Positions 26,633 to 35,925 of a DNA stretch of 64,000 bases are shown in pieces. Source of the DNA: Sandaracinus amylolyticus (lineage in GTDB: Bacteria > Myxococcota_A > Polyangia > Polyangiales > Sandaracinaceae); NCBI RefSeq assembly GCF_021631985.1, contig NZ_CP070225.1, positions 6,200,001-6,264,000 on the forward strand, read 5' to 3'. Made by a program: the position numbers and the translations under genes. The notes beneath the pieces are model-generated. The model was not told the DNA's origin and searched no databases. It was given only the letters and a program-made list of their open reading frames with translations. Position 1 is the first letter of the stretch, and each line of letters begins with the position of its first letter.

Positions 26633-28105
26633 GTGGACCAGCAGCGTCACGAGGAGCTCGAGGTCGCGATCGTCGGCAGCGGGTTCAGCGGCATCGCGAT
26701 GGGCGTGCAGCTCCAGCGCGCAGGCATCGAGCGCTTCCGCATCTTCGAGAAGGCGCACGACGTCGGCGGCACGTGGCGCGAGAACACGTATCCCGGCGCC
26801 GCGTGCGACATCCCCTCGCACCTCTACTCGTTCTCGTTCGCGCCGAACGCGCGCTGGACGCGCTCGTACTCGCGACAGCCCGAGATCCTCGAGTACCTGC
26901 GCGACACCGCGCGCGCGCACGGGCTCTATCGACACATCACGTTCGGCGCGGAGATCGACGACGCGCGCTGGGACGCGACGACCGGCACCTGGACCATTCG
27001 CGCGAAGAACGGCGAGACGGTGCGCGCGCGCTCGCTCGTGCTCGGCTGCGGCGGCCTGCACATCCCGCAGTACCCGTCGATCGAGGGGCGCGACTCGTTC
27101 GCGGGCCCGAGCTGGCACTCCGCGACGTGGAGGCACGACGTCGATCTGCGCGGCAAGCGCGTCGCGGTGATCGGCACCGGCGCGAGCGCGATCCAGCTCG
27201 TCCCGCAGATCGCGAAGGACGTCTCGAAGCTGCACGTCTTCCAGCGCACGCCGCCGTGGATCGTGCCCAAGGCGGATCGCGCGATCCCGCCGCGCATCCG
27301 CGCGCTCTTCGCGCGCTCGCCCGCGCTGATGCGCGCGCATCGCGCGCTGCTCTACTGGCAGCACGAGGCGCGCGCGGTCGGCTTCGTGATGGAGCCGCGC
27401 ATCATGGAGCTCGCGGCGCTGCTCGCGAAGCGATACCTCGAGCACTGCGTGGCCGATCCGGTGCTGCGCACGAAGCTCACGCCGAAGTACGTGATGGGCT
27501 GCAAGCGCGTGCTGCCCTCGAACGACTACTACCCCGCGCTCTGTCGCCCCAACGTCGAGCTCGTCACCGAGGGCATCGCGGCGATCGAGCCGAAGGGCGT
27601 GCGCGCCGGCGACGGCACGCTGCGCGAGGTCGACGCGATCGTGTACGGCACCGGCTTCGCGGTCGCGGAGTACCTGTCGCCGATCACGATCGTCGGCAGC
27701 GAGGGGCAGCGCCTGAACGACGTGTGGCGCGACACCGCGCCCGAGGCGTACCTCGGGATCACGGTGTCGGGCTTCCCGAACCTCTACCTGCTGATGGGCC
27801 CGAACACCGGGCTCGGACACAACTCGATGGTCTTCATGATCGAGGCGCAGGCGCGTTATGCGCGGCAGTGCATCGAGACGCTGCGCGACAAGCGGCTCCG
27901 CGCGCTCGACGTGCGCCCGGGCGTGCAGGCTGCGTTCAACCGCGCGCTCGAGGAGAAGCTTCGCCAGACCGTGTGGTCATCGGGATGTCAGAGCTGGTAT
28001 CTCGCGGCGGGCGACGGAAAGAACGCGCTCACGTGGCCGGGCTTCACGTTCGACTACTGGCGCCGCACCCGCCGCATCGATCTCAGAGACTTCACCGCGA
28101 GCTGA
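26633..28105 (+). CDS. Flavin-containing Baeyer-Villiger-type monooxygenase
   Basis: The protein has 490 residues with a GTG start, AGGAGG seven bases upstream. It has two Rossmann folds: the FAD site AIVGSGFSGIAMG at about 13-25 and the NADPH site VAVIGTGASAIQL at about 177-189. Between them lies the fingerprint FAGPSWHSATW, which matches the class B monooxygenase pattern FxGxxxHxxxW. A late ATG-like motif (IVYGTGF) closes the FAD domain. The reaction is oxygen insertion next to ketones or oxidation of soft heteroatoms, using NADPH and O2; the substrate cannot be told. It stands alone behind a palindrome and a long inverted repeat, so it is probably separately regulated. Confidence 0.9.
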   Translation: MDQQRHEELEVAIVGSGFSGIAMGVQLQRAGIERFRIFEKAHDVGGTWRENTYPGAACDIPSHLYSFSFAPNARWTRSYSRQPEILEYLRDTARAHGLYRHITFGAEIDDARWDATTGTWTIRAKNGETVRARSLVLGCGGLHIPQYPSIEGRDSFAGPSWHSATWRHDVDLRGKRVAVIGTGASAIQLVPQIAKDVSKLHVFQRTPPWIVPKADRAIPPRIRALFARSPALMRAHRALLYWQHEARAVGFVMEPRIMELAALLAKRYLEHCVADPVLRTKLTPKYVMGCKRVLPSNDYYPALCRPNVELVTEGIAAIEPKGVRAGDGTLREVDAIVYGTGFAVAEYLSPITIVGSEGQRLNDVWRDTAPEAYLGITVSGFPNLYLLMGPNTGLGHNSMVFMIEAQARYARQCIETLRDKRLRALDVRPGVQAAFNRALEEKLRQTVWSSGCQSWYLAAGDGKNALTWPGFTFDYWRRTRRIDLRDFTAS

Positions 28106-28145
28106 TCCCCTCGACCTAACGGCGAGCACGCCCCATAGCTCCCGC

Positions 28146-28694
28146 GTGGATCGCGCCACGCTGGACACCCTCGTCGCCTCGCACCGTCAGTTCCTCGCGT
28201 TCGTCGAGCGCCGCGTCAGCTCGCGCGCGGTCGCCGAGGAGATCCTCCAGGACGCGTTCGTCCGCGGCATCGAGCGCGGCGGCGCGCTGCGCGAGGACGA
28301 GTCGGCGACCGCGTGGTTCTATCGCGTCCTGCGCAACGCGATCATCGATCATCACCGCCGCCGGGGCACCGAGGCGCGCGCGCTCGAGGCCCTGGCGCGC
28401 GAGCTCGACGAAGAGGCGCCCGAGGCCGAGGCGCTGCGCGCGACGGTGTGCGGCTGCATCACCGAGATCGCGACCACGCTCAAGCCGGAGTACGCGGAGA
28501 TCCTGCGCGAGGTCGAGGTCGAGGGGCGCAGCGTGAAGGACTACGCGGGCGCGCAGGGCATCACGCCGAACAACGCGGCAGTGCGGGCGCACCGCGCGCG
28601 CGAGGCGCTCCGCGCCCAGGTCGCGCGCGCCTGCGGCACCTGCGCGACCCACGGATGCTTCGACTGCACGTGCAGCAAGGAAGCGCACGGCTGA
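28146..28694 (+). CDS. ECF sigma factor with C-terminal Cys-rich tail (CorE-like)
   Basis: The protein has 182 residues, GTG start. Region 2 is visible as AEEILQDAFVRGIERGG and TAWFYRVLRNAIIDHHRRRG; region 4 as EYAEILREVEVEGRSVKDYA and the recognition helix ending VRAHRAREAL. After region 4 there is a short tail with five Cys (163, 166, 171, 174, 176) arranged CGTC...CFDCTC plus a His at 169. Cys-rich C-terminal tails after region 4 are known in metal-responsive CorE-type sigma factors of Myxococcus, which need no anti-sigma. No anti-sigma gene follows here, which fits. The metal and regulon are unknown. Confidence 0.82.
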   Translation: MDRATLDTLVASHRQFLAFVERRVSSRAVAEEILQDAFVRGIERGGALREDESATAWFYRVLRNAIIDHHRRRGTEARALEALARELDEEAPEAEALRATVCGCITEIATTLKPEYAEILREVEVEGRSVKDYAGAQGITPNNAAVRAHRAREALRAQVARACGTCATHGCFDCTCSKEAHG

Positions 28695-28700
28695 GACCCG

Positions 28701-28727
28701 CTGCGCGCGGATCACGCGCAGATTTTT
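28701..28727 (+). terminator. Intrinsic terminator after the sigma factor gene
   Basis: A 7-base perfect stem (CTGCGCG / CGCGCAG) with a 7-base loop is followed by ATTTTT. This is a rare T run in this genome and starts six bases after the stop codon. Confidence 0.7.
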
Positions 28728-28730
28728 GCC

Positions 28731-28881
28731 GCTGAGGAGAGCAGGAGTTTCAGGAGGGAGCACGAAACACGATCGCATCGTGTTTCGCGATTCAGCGCCT
28801 GGGACGACGATTCAGGGAGCATCTCGTCGAAACACGATGTGCTCGAATCTCCCACTCTCCTGCTTTCCTGCTCTCCTCAGC
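28731..28881. repeat. Long inverted repeat, family A copy 2
   Basis: The outer arms begin GCTGAGGAGAGCAGGA and end TCCTGCTCTCCTCAGC (28866-28881). Inside is a perfect 11-base hairpin, CGAAACACGAT-cgc-ATCGTGTTTCG (28763-28787), and a further copy of CGAAACACGAT near 28825. An extra CTCCTCAGC follows at 28898, where it provides the stop region of the gene that ends at 28902. Shares its terminal motif with the elements at 26428 and 43008. Confidence 0.85.
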
Positions 28882-28901
28882 GGAATCTCTCCTATTCCTC
28901 C

Positions 28902-30227
28902 TCAGCGGCTCTCGCGGCGAGGGGCGTGCTTCTTCGCCTCTGCGACGAACGCTTCGAGCGTCGGCAGCGGAGGCAGCGCGCGCGTGCCCGGCGCGACGAT
29001 CGCGCGCGCCGGCAGGCGCGCGGGCGGGATGCTCGTGCCGCGCTTCGGCTGCGCAAGCGGCGGCAGCGCGTCGAGCGCCGCACGCGCTTGCTCGTGCGAC
29101 GCGTCGAAGCTCAGCACCTGCTCGAGCACGCGGCGCGCGCCGTCGGCGAACCCGTTGCGCGCGTAGAGCTCGGCCAGCGTGAGGTACGTCGGCACCTCGG
29201 TCGCCTCGAGCGGCGGCGCCTTCGCGAACTGGGTGAGCACGCGGTCGAGCTCGAAGTCGAAGCGGCCGAGCTTGCTCGCGACGTCGACGAGCTTCGTGCA
29301 CGCGACGCGATGGCGCTTGTGCTCCGGCGACACGCGCAGCAGCGCGTCCATCGCCTCGGGATAGCGACCGAGGTCGTAGAGCACGGCGCCCGACTCGTAG
29401 TCGAGGCCCGACTCCGCGAACCACTGCGCCGCGTCCTCGAGCCGCCCCGAGTCCCACGCCACGCGCGCCGCGGCGTTCTTCTTCCCCTGCTCGAGCAGCT
29501 GGCGGATCATCTCGTCGGTCGCGCCCGAGCCCTGCGCGCCGCCGCGCCATCCCGATGCGCGTCCCCACTTGTCCGCCGAGCCCGGCGCGCGTGATGCCGA
29601 CGGCGTGATGCTCGCCGCGCGCGGCTGCGACGCGGGCGCGGGCGTGCTCGGGCGCGGCGCGGTGCCCGCCGACGAAGGCGCGACGGAGCGCGACGCGGCC
29701 GGGATGCCGACCATCGACGGCGAAGGCGACGCGACCGGCGGCGCGCTCTCCGGCACCTTCATGCCCGGCGACGACGGCGAGGGCGACGACACGGTCGGCT
29801 TCCGCGACGCGACGGGCGGAGCCGATCCCGGAGGCGGCGCGATGCTCGGCACCGGCTCGGTCTGCGGCAGCACGTCGGGCGCGATCGAAGGACGCGCGGC
29901 CTGGGCCGCGCCCTCGGGCGCACCGAGCGCGCGCCGCACTCGCGCCGCGGTCTCCGCGTCACCGCCGAGCTCGAAGCAGCGCGCGGCCTTCTCGGCGGCC
30001 GCGCGCGAGCGTCCCTCGAGACGCCCCGCGTCGTCCGCGGTCACGCCGAGCGTCTCGAGCATCAGCGTGCCCGCCTCGACGTAGCGCTCCGCGCCGACGA
30101 GCAGACGCACCGCCTCGCCGGGCGCGCCCGCGCGCTTGTACTGATCGATCGCCTTGTCGGCGAAGCCGCGCTGCTCGAGCTCGCGCGCGGTCTGCAGGCG
30201 AATTTCTCGGACGCGCTCGCCGCTCAC
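28902..30227 (-). CDS. Tetratricopeptide-type helical repeat protein, third gene of PilT operon
   Basis: The protein has 441 residues. The GTG start overlaps the PilT stop (GTGA). The N-terminal 110 residues are helix-turn-helix repeats (LQTARELEQRGFADKAIDQY, RYVEAGTLML, AAEKAARCFELGGD). A 150-residue Pro/Ser/Ala-rich, probably disordered linker follows (PSIAPPPGSAPPVASRKP-like). The C-terminal half is again TPR-like (AAQWFAESGLDYESGAVLYD, PTYLTLAELYARNGFADGA). No signal peptide is seen. It is a likely scaffold for the two PilT-type motors upstream. Its stop falls just beyond a family A inverted repeat. Confidence 0.78.
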   Translation of the reverse strand: MSGERVREIRLQTARELEQRGFADKAIDQYKRAGAPGEAVRLLVGAERYVEAGTLMLETLGVTADDAGRLEGRSRAAAEKAARCFELGGDAETAARVRRALGAPEGAAQAARPSIAPDVLPQTEPVPSIAPPPGSAPPVASRKPTVSSPSPSSPGMKVPESAPPVASPSPSMVGIPAASRSVAPSSAGTAPRPSTPAPASQPRAASITPSASRAPGSADKWGRASGWRGGAQGSGATDEMIRQLLEQGKKNAAARVAWDSGRLEDAAQWFAESGLDYESGAVLYDLGRYPEAMDALLRVSPEHKRHRVACTKLVDVASKLGRFDFELDRVLTQFAKAPPLEATEVPTYLTLAELYARNGFADGARRVLEQVLSFDASHEQARAALDALPPLAQPKRGTSIPPARLPARAIVAPGTRALPPLPTLEAFVAEAKKHAPRRESR

Positions 30228-31300
30228 GGCACCGCTCCCTTGCTGACGATCTCCTTCAGCACCGCGGGGTCGTTCGCGTGCAGGAGCGCCTCGCGCTCTT
30301 CGACCTCGCCGCTCAGCACCAGCTCGGCGAGCGCGTGCTCGAGGCTGCGCGTGCCGCTCGCGAGCTGCTCGCCGCTGCGCAGGTACGCATCGATCTGGTG
30401 CAGCTTGTTCTCGCGCACGAGGTGCGAGACCGCGTGCGAAGGCAGCAGCACCTCCATCGCGGCGACACGTCCGTTGCGCGTCGCGAGCTTGCACAGGCGC
30501 TGCGCGACCACGCCGCGCAGCGTCAGCGAGAGCGTGATCCGCACCTGATCCTGCACGTCGCCCGGGCACGCGCCGACCAGACGATCGACGGCCTTCGCCG
30601 CCGATCCCGTGTGCAACGTCGCGATCACGAGCACGCCCGCTTCCGCCGCGCCGAGCAGCATCTTCACGGTGTCGTAGTCGCGCACCTCGCCGACGAGCAG
30701 CACGTCCGGCGCCTCGCGCAGCGCGCTGCGCAGCGCCGATCCGAAGCTCGACGCGTCGCGACCCACCTCGCGCTGGGTGATCACCGAGCGCTGCGACTTG
30801 TGCACGTACTCGATCGGATCTTCGATCGTCAGCACGTGCCGCTCCTGCATGCGGTTCACACGATCGATCAGCGCCGCGACCGTCGTGCTCTTGCCCGACC
30901 CCGTGGGGCCGGTGACGAGCACCAGCCCGTTCGACGCGGTGACGAGCTGCTGCACCGAGTGCGGCACGCGGATCTCTTCGACGCTCGGCACGCGATCGGG
31001 CACGACGCGGAACACCGCGCCCGGTCCATCGGACTGCTCGTAGACGCACGCGCGGAAGCGCGCGAGCCCGTCGACCTCGTACATGAAGTCGATCTGCTGA
31101 TCGCGCTCGAGCTGCTCCTTCTGCGCGGGCGAGAGGATCTCGTCGAGGAACGCGCGCGTGTCGTGCGCGCCGAGGCGGCGATAGGGCAGCCGCACGATGT
31201 CGCCGAGGTGGCGGATCGCGGGGACCTTGCCGGCGTGGAAGTGCACGTCGCTGGCGCGCTGATCCGCGGCGATGCGCAGGAACGTGTCGATGCGCGGCAT
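30224..31300 (-). CDS. pilT: PilT-like type IV pilus retraction ATPase
   Basis: The protein has 358 residues, normal PilT length. The N-terminal PAS-like domain has ASDVHFHAGKVPAIR. The ATPase core has Walker A GPTGSGKST (131-139), the Asp box LTIEDPIEYVHKS, the Walker B region DVLLVGEVRD, and the His box ATLHTGSAAKAVDRL. All catalytic motifs are intact. PilT hexamers depolymerise pili. It lies between a HEAT-PilT fusion and a TPR protein with 4-base or shorter overlaps, so this is a dedicated accessory motor operon rather than the main pilus cluster. Its ATG overlaps the stop of the upstream gene (ATGA). Confidence 0.92.
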   Translation of the reverse strand: MPRIDTFLRIAADQRASDVHFHAGKVPAIRHLGDIVRLPYRRLGAHDTRAFLDEILSPAQKEQLERDQQIDFMYEVDGLARFRACVYEQSDGPGAVFRVVPDRVPSVEEIRVPHSVQQLVTASNGLVLVTGPTGSGKSTTVAALIDRVNRMQERHVLTIEDPIEYVHKSQRSVITQREVGRDASSFGSALRSALREAPDVLLVGEVRDYDTVKMLLGAAEAGVLVIATLHTGSAAKAVDRLVGACPGDVQDQVRITLSLTLRGVVAQRLCKLATRNGRVAAMEVLLPSHAVSHLVRENKLHQIDAYLRSGEQLASGTRSLEHALAELVLSGEVEEREALLHANDPAVLKEIVSKGAVP

Positions 31301-34185
31301 CAGCCGATCCTCCGCGGCGGCCCGCCCGGGGGCGCGACGCTCGGCATCGCGGGCGAGAGGCTCGGTCGCGCGCGCGAGCCCGAGGCCGTCGGGCCTGCGC
31401 CGGGCGCGATCGACGCGCCGCGCACGCTGCGCGCTTCCTCGGCGTCGAGGAACCCGTTCGCGGCGAGCATGCTCGCGAACGCGGGGCGATCGTTGGCCTT
31501 CGAGAGCGCCTCGTCGGGCGCGACGATGCGCTGGGTGACGAGGCGCCCGAGCTCGTCGTCCATCGAGCACATCCCGAGCTCGCGGCTCGTCGCCATGATG
31601 CTCGGGAGCTGGAAGCACTTGTCCTTGCGCACGAGGTTCGAGACCGCGTCGTTCGCGATCAGCACGTCGCACGCGAGCACGCGCCCCGGCTGCCCGTCGA
31701 TGCGCCGCAGGAGCTGCTGGCAGCACACCGCGCGGAGGCTGTCGGCGATCATCGAGCGCACCACGCCCTGCTGTTTGCCCGGGAACGCGTGCACGAGGCG
31801 ATCGATGCTCGCCGCCGCCGACACGGTGTGCACCGTCGCGAACACGAGGTGCCCGGTCTCCGCGGCCTGCAGCGCGAACTCCATCGTCGTCACGTCGCGG
31901 AGCTCGCCGACCAGGATGACGTCGGGATCCTGACGCAGGATGCTGCGCAGCGCGTCGGCGAACGACGCGGTGTGCGCGCCGACCTCGCGCTGGTTCACGA
32001 CGCTCGATCGCGACGGGTGCTGCACCTCGATCGGATCTTCGATGGTCACGATGTGGCGCGGCTCGCTGCGGTTGATCGCGTCGATCAGCGCGGCGAGCGT
32101 GGTCGACTTGCCCGAGCCGGTCGGACCGCCGACCAGCACGAGACCGTGCGGGAAGTCGGCGAAGCTCTTCACGATCGCGGGGAGCCCCAGCGTGTCGAGC
32201 TCGGGCACCGTGCCCGCGATGCGACGCAGCACCGCGGCGAGGCCGCTCGACTGTCGGAAGAGGTTCACGCGGAAGCGGAGATCGAAGCCCTTCACCTCGT
32301 AGGAGAAGTCGACGTCCTCGCCGCGATCGAACTGCTCGGTCTGCCGCGGCGTGAGCAGCGGGATGAGCATCACCGCGAGCTCGTCCCCGGTGATCTCGGC
32401 GCGGGCGAGCGGGAAGACCGCGCCGTGGCGCTTCGCGTGGGGAGGACGCCCCGCGTGGAGCAGCACGTCGTCCGCGTCCTGCCGCGCGGCCGCGACGAGC
32501 AGTCGATCGAGCACGCCGACCGCCGCCGCCGCGTCGCGATCTGGAGAGACCTTCCACTTCGCGAGCAGCTCGCGCGCACGCTTCGCGATCGCGGGGATCG
32601 GGTCGCCCACGCACGCCTGCACGTAGAACGCGGCGCGCGCGCCGTTCCGCGCGCGGTCGAGCAGCTCGAGCATCGTCGAGCGCACGGTCGCGTCGGGATC
32701 GCCCACCAGCTCGCCGAGCTCGACGATCGCATCGTCGGCCTCGAGCAGACCGAGCGCCTCGAGCGCAGCGACGCGCAGATCGTCGCGCTCGCGCGCCAGC
32801 GCCGCGAGGTAGGGGATCGCGCGTGCATCGGCGAGCTCGGCGACCGCGAGCACCGCCTGCTCGCGCACCCACCAGTCGTCGTCGCGCACCGCGACGAGCA
32901 ACATCGCGCCGAGCGTCTCGGGATCGCGCAGCCGCAGCAGCCCGTAGACCGCGTAGCGCCGGATCACCGGCGAGGGATCGTCGAGCAGCTGCACGATCGC
33001 GGGCGCGAGCTCGGGGAAGCGCAGCTCGATCAGCGAGTCGAGCACGCGCTCGCGGACGAACCAGTCCTCGTTGCGCAGGAGATCGAGGAGGCGCCCGGCG
33101 AGATCGATCGCGCCCGACTCGATGTTCTTCGCGAGCGCGACCGCGGTGCGGCGCGCCTCGGGATCGGCGTGCCCGAGGAGCGCGACGAGGATGCGCGCGA
33201 GGTCGACCTTCCGCTCCTCCGCGAGCGCGATCAGCGACTCCATCGCCGCGCGCCGCAGCGAGGGATCACCGCCGTGCGCGATCTCGACGAGGTGCGGGAC
33301 CACCTCGGGGATCGCCATGCGACGCAGCGCGCGGACCGCCGCGAGCCGCTGCGCCGCGCTGCCGGTGCGCGAGCGTCCCGCGAGGAGCGCCGCGGTGCGC
33401 GCCGAGCGCATTCCGCCGAGCGCGTCGATCAGCACCGGATCGGCATCGGGCGCGGAGACGCGCGCCTCGATCTCGTCGAGGATGCTCTCCTCGGGCAGCA
33501 CGTTCCCGAGCGCGGCGAGCACCTCCGCGAGCACCGCCGCATCGCGCACCACGAGCGCGCGGCGCAGGTGCGCGACCACCTCGTCGACGCGCCCGCCCAC
33601 CAGCGCCGGATCGCCGAGATAACGCAGCGCGACGACCTGCTCGCGACGCGTGCCGTGCTCGAGCACCGCGCCGATCAGCGGGATCGCGCGGTGACGCGCC
33701 TTCGGCACCATCACCTGCATCGCCTCTTCGCGGCCCGCGAACTCGCGCTGCGCGACCAGGCGCTGCAGCGCACTCAGCGCCGAGGGACCACCGACCTGCT
33801 CGAGCACCGCCGCCGCGTGGGCGCGCGCATCGGGATCGGGATCGCCGAGCACCTCGCACAACACGCGGTGCGCCTCGACGTCGTTGACGCGGGGGAGCAC
33901 GGCCGCGATGGCGCGACGCGCGACGGGATCGGCGCTGCGCAGGGCGCGCGCGAGGGGTGCGAACAGCGCGGGCTCGACCGACGCGAAGGCGATCGCCTTG
34001 AACGCCGAGCAGCGATTGACGTGACGCGGCCCCTGCGCCGCGAGGCCGGGCTCGGAGAGCACCGCGAGCAGTCGCTCGACCTCGGGCGCGGGCGCGGGCG
34101 CCGCGGCCGCCACGAACCCGCGGAGCTCTTCGGGGGTCGCCCAAGCAGCCTCACGGAGCGCGCGGATCTTCTCGGCCAGCAACAT
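31300..34185 (-). CDS. HEAT-repeat protein fused to PilT-type ATPase
   Basis: The protein has 961 residues. The first 570 are HEAT/PBS-lyase-like repeats of about 30 residues (for example DPDPDARAHAAAVLEQVGG, HADPEARRTAVALAKNI, DPSPVIRRYAVYGLLRLRD, DPDATVRSTMLELLDRA). A PilT-type ATPase follows from about 590, with Walker A GPTGSGKST near 685, IEDPIEVQHPSRSSVVNQRE, VILVGELRD and ATVHTVSAAASIDRL. The ATPase motifs are complete. HEAT repeats usually bind partner proteins, so this could be a retraction ATPase with a built-in docking platform. It is first in a three-gene minus-strand operon. The ATG at 34185 is preferred. Confidence 0.9.
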   Translation of the reverse strand: MLLAEKIRALREAAWATPEELRGFVAAAAPAPAPEVERLLAVLSEPGLAAQGPRHVNRCSAFKAIAFASVEPALFAPLARALRSADPVARRAIAAVLPRVNDVEAHRVLCEVLGDPDPDARAHAAAVLEQVGGPSALSALQRLVAQREFAGREEAMQVMVPKARHRAIPLIGAVLEHGTRREQVVALRYLGDPALVGGRVDEVVAHLRRALVVRDAAVLAEVLAALGNVLPEESILDEIEARVSAPDADPVLIDALGGMRSARTAALLAGRSRTGSAAQRLAAVRALRRMAIPEVVPHLVEIAHGGDPSLRRAAMESLIALAEERKVDLARILVALLGHADPEARRTAVALAKNIESGAIDLAGRLLDLLRNEDWFVRERVLDSLIELRFPELAPAIVQLLDDPSPVIRRYAVYGLLRLRDPETLGAMLLVAVRDDDWWVREQAVLAVAELADARAIPYLAALARERDDLRVAALEALGLLEADDAIVELGELVGDPDATVRSTMLELLDRARNGARAAFYVQACVGDPIPAIAKRARELLAKWKVSPDRDAAAAVGVLDRLLVAAARQDADDVLLHAGRPPHAKRHGAVFPLARAEITGDELAVMLIPLLTPRQTEQFDRGEDVDFSYEVKGFDLRFRVNLFRQSSGLAAVLRRIAGTVPELDTLGLPAIVKSFADFPHGLVLVGGPTGSGKSTTLAALIDAINRSEPRHIVTIEDPIEVQHPSRSSVVNQREVGAHTASFADALRSILRQDPDVILVGELRDVTTMEFALQAAETGHLVFATVHTVSAAASIDRLVHAFPGKQQGVVRSMIADSLRAVCCQQLLRRIDGQPGRVLACDVLIANDAVSNLVRKDKCFQLPSIMATSRELGMCSMDDELGRLVTQRIVAPDEALSKANDRPAFASMLAANGFLDAEEARSVRGASIAPGAGPTASGSRARPSLSPAMPSVAPPGGPPRRIG

Positions 34186-34239
34186 CGCGAGACGAGGCTA
34201 GCACCCCCGCAGATCACGCGGGCGATCCGTGATGCGCCA

Positions 34240-35718
34240 TCACCCGAGCGGGTATTCGATGGTCTCGATCGCCGACCCCGAGGCGTCGTACCACCACACG
34301 CGCGCACGGGTGGTCTCGGGGTCGAGATCGATCACGACGTAGTTGTTCGTCGTGCTCTGGAAGTCGAACTGATCGCCGCCGAGGATCCCGGCGAGCGGAT
34401 TGCCCGACTGCGCGCCCGGGCCGGCGAGGATCTCGATCTGCGAGCTCCCGAGGCCCGAGGGCGACACGCGCTGCGCGCTCGCGAGGTGGAAGTCGCCCGC
34501 GACCCAGAGCACGCCGGTGATCGCCTCGTCGTCGATGAAGCCGAGGATCTCGTCGCGCTGCGCGGCATAGCCCTCCCAGCGATCGTTCGAGGCCGCGTCG
34601 AAGAGCGTCGGGAAGTTCGCGATCGGCACGGAATTCACGAGGATCTTGAACACCGCGTCGCTCGCCGCGAGGCCGGCCTTGAGCCAGTCCATCTGCGCGC
34701 GCGAGAGGTACTCGGCGTCCTCGTCGCGGCGCGTCGATGGCTTCCGCTCGCTGCGGCAGTCGAGCACGAAGATCTCCGCGGTGCGCCCCCAGCGCATCGA
34801 CTTCCACACGCGATCGGGCGCGCTCTCGTCGCGCCGCACCGGCTGGTGCTCGAAGAACGTCTGCTTCGCCGCGGCGAGCTGCGCGGCGTCGAACGTCTCG
34901 GGGTTCCAGTCGTTGTCGAACTCGTGGTCGTCCCACGTCGACAGGCCGCTCGTGGCGCCGCGGATCGCGCGATACCCCGCGCGCGACAGGCTCTCGCCCC
35001 ACTTGTCGCGATACTGCGCGAGCGAGCGCGCGCCGTCGTTGTAGGTCGTGTCGCCGAGATAGAGGAAGACGTCGAGATCCTCGCGCGACGCCGCATGCGC
35101 GAGCGTGGCGACTTCGCGTGAGTTCGACGTGCACGAGCACGCGCCGATGCGCAGCACGTCTGCCACGTCCCCCGCCGGCGCCGCGCGCATGCGCCCGATG
35201 GGACTGCGCGCCACACGCTCGCCGGCCTCGATCTCGAAGAAGACGTAGCGGTGACGCGCACCCGGGGTGAGCGCCTCCACATCGACGCTCACGACGCCGT
35301 GCTCGCCCGGCGTGACCTCCGCGGCGTGCACGGTGCGCGCGTAGCGGTTCTCGTCCATCTCCCAGACGACCAGCTCGAGCGCGCGATCGCCGGTGTAACG
35401 CGTCCAGAAGATCGCGCGCGTGGTGGTCGCATCGCCGCTCGCGACGCCGAGCGGGAAGATCGTGGTCGCGGCCTCGGGCAGGTCGTCGGGCGGCTCGACC
35501 GGCGCGACGCCGCTGTCGGGCGGGCCCGCGTCGATCGCGGTCGCCGCGTCGTCGTCCTGGATGCGCGCGTCGCGCGCCAGCACGCCGCCGTCTGGATCCT
35601 CGCTCGTCGATCCACCGCCGCAGCCGGTGCCGAGGCCCACCGCCGCGACCACCGCCGCGCCGAGGAATTCGCGCCGTGTCTGCTTGGTCTCGTCGTCTCG
35701 ATCGTTCGGACCCGACAT
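34240..35718 (-). CDS. phoD: PhoD-type alkaline phosphatase/phosphodiesterase with Tat signal
   Basis: The protein has 492 residues. A Tat signal (TRREFLGAAVVAAVGLG) leads to a Cys-Gly-rich lipobox-like GTGCGGG, so it may be both Tat-exported and lipid-anchored. An Asp/Pro linker comes next, then a fibronectin-like N-domain (RAIFWTRYTGDRALELVVW). The metallophosphatase core has VFLYLGDTTYND (metal Asp), STWDDHEFDNDWNP and VAGDFHLASA. PhoD enzymes cleave phosphomonoesters and diesters outside the cytoplasm and need Ca and Fe. The start is unambiguous: the frame runs on upstream, but the Tat motif begins at this ATG. Confidence 0.9.
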   Translation of the reverse strand: MSGPNDRDDETKQTRREFLGAAVVAAVGLGTGCGGGSTSEDPDGGVLARDARIQDDDAATAIDAGPPDSGVAPVEPPDDLPEAATTIFPLGVASGDATTTRAIFWTRYTGDRALELVVWEMDENRYARTVHAAEVTPGEHGVVSVDVEALTPGARHRYVFFEIEAGERVARSPIGRMRAAPAGDVADVLRIGACSCTSNSREVATLAHAASREDLDVFLYLGDTTYNDGARSLAQYRDKWGESLSRAGYRAIRGATSGLSTWDDHEFDNDWNPETFDAAQLAAAKQTFFEHQPVRRDESAPDRVWKSMRWGRTAEIFVLDCRSERKPSTRRDEDAEYLSRAQMDWLKAGLAASDAVFKILVNSVPIANFPTLFDAASNDRWEGYAAQRDEILGFIDDEAITGVLWVAGDFHLASAQRVSPSGLGSSQIEILAGPGAQSGNPLAGILGGDQFDFQSTTNNYVVIDLDPETTRARVWWYDASGSAIETIEYPLG

Positions 35719-35925
35719 CGCTCTCACCCCCGCGCGGGACGCTAACAGCGCTCGGTGTCGGCGCGGAAGCAGGGGGGCGTGCGCTGCGTCGCAGGCGCGC
35801 GCCGCGACATCACGCCACGCCGTCACGCAGGGAGGTGGCACGCACGCTGCTGAATCGAGCGCGGCTCGCCGGCGCGCGATTGGACGCGCGGTCGCGACGA
35901 GAGACAAGCAGACGGAGGACAAAGC

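Noticed and set aside
31789-35121. 1110-codon open frame on the plus strand
   Set aside because: Runs against the HEAT-PilT and PhoD genes, which have complete motifs. Composition is Arg/Glu/Leu-rich noise.
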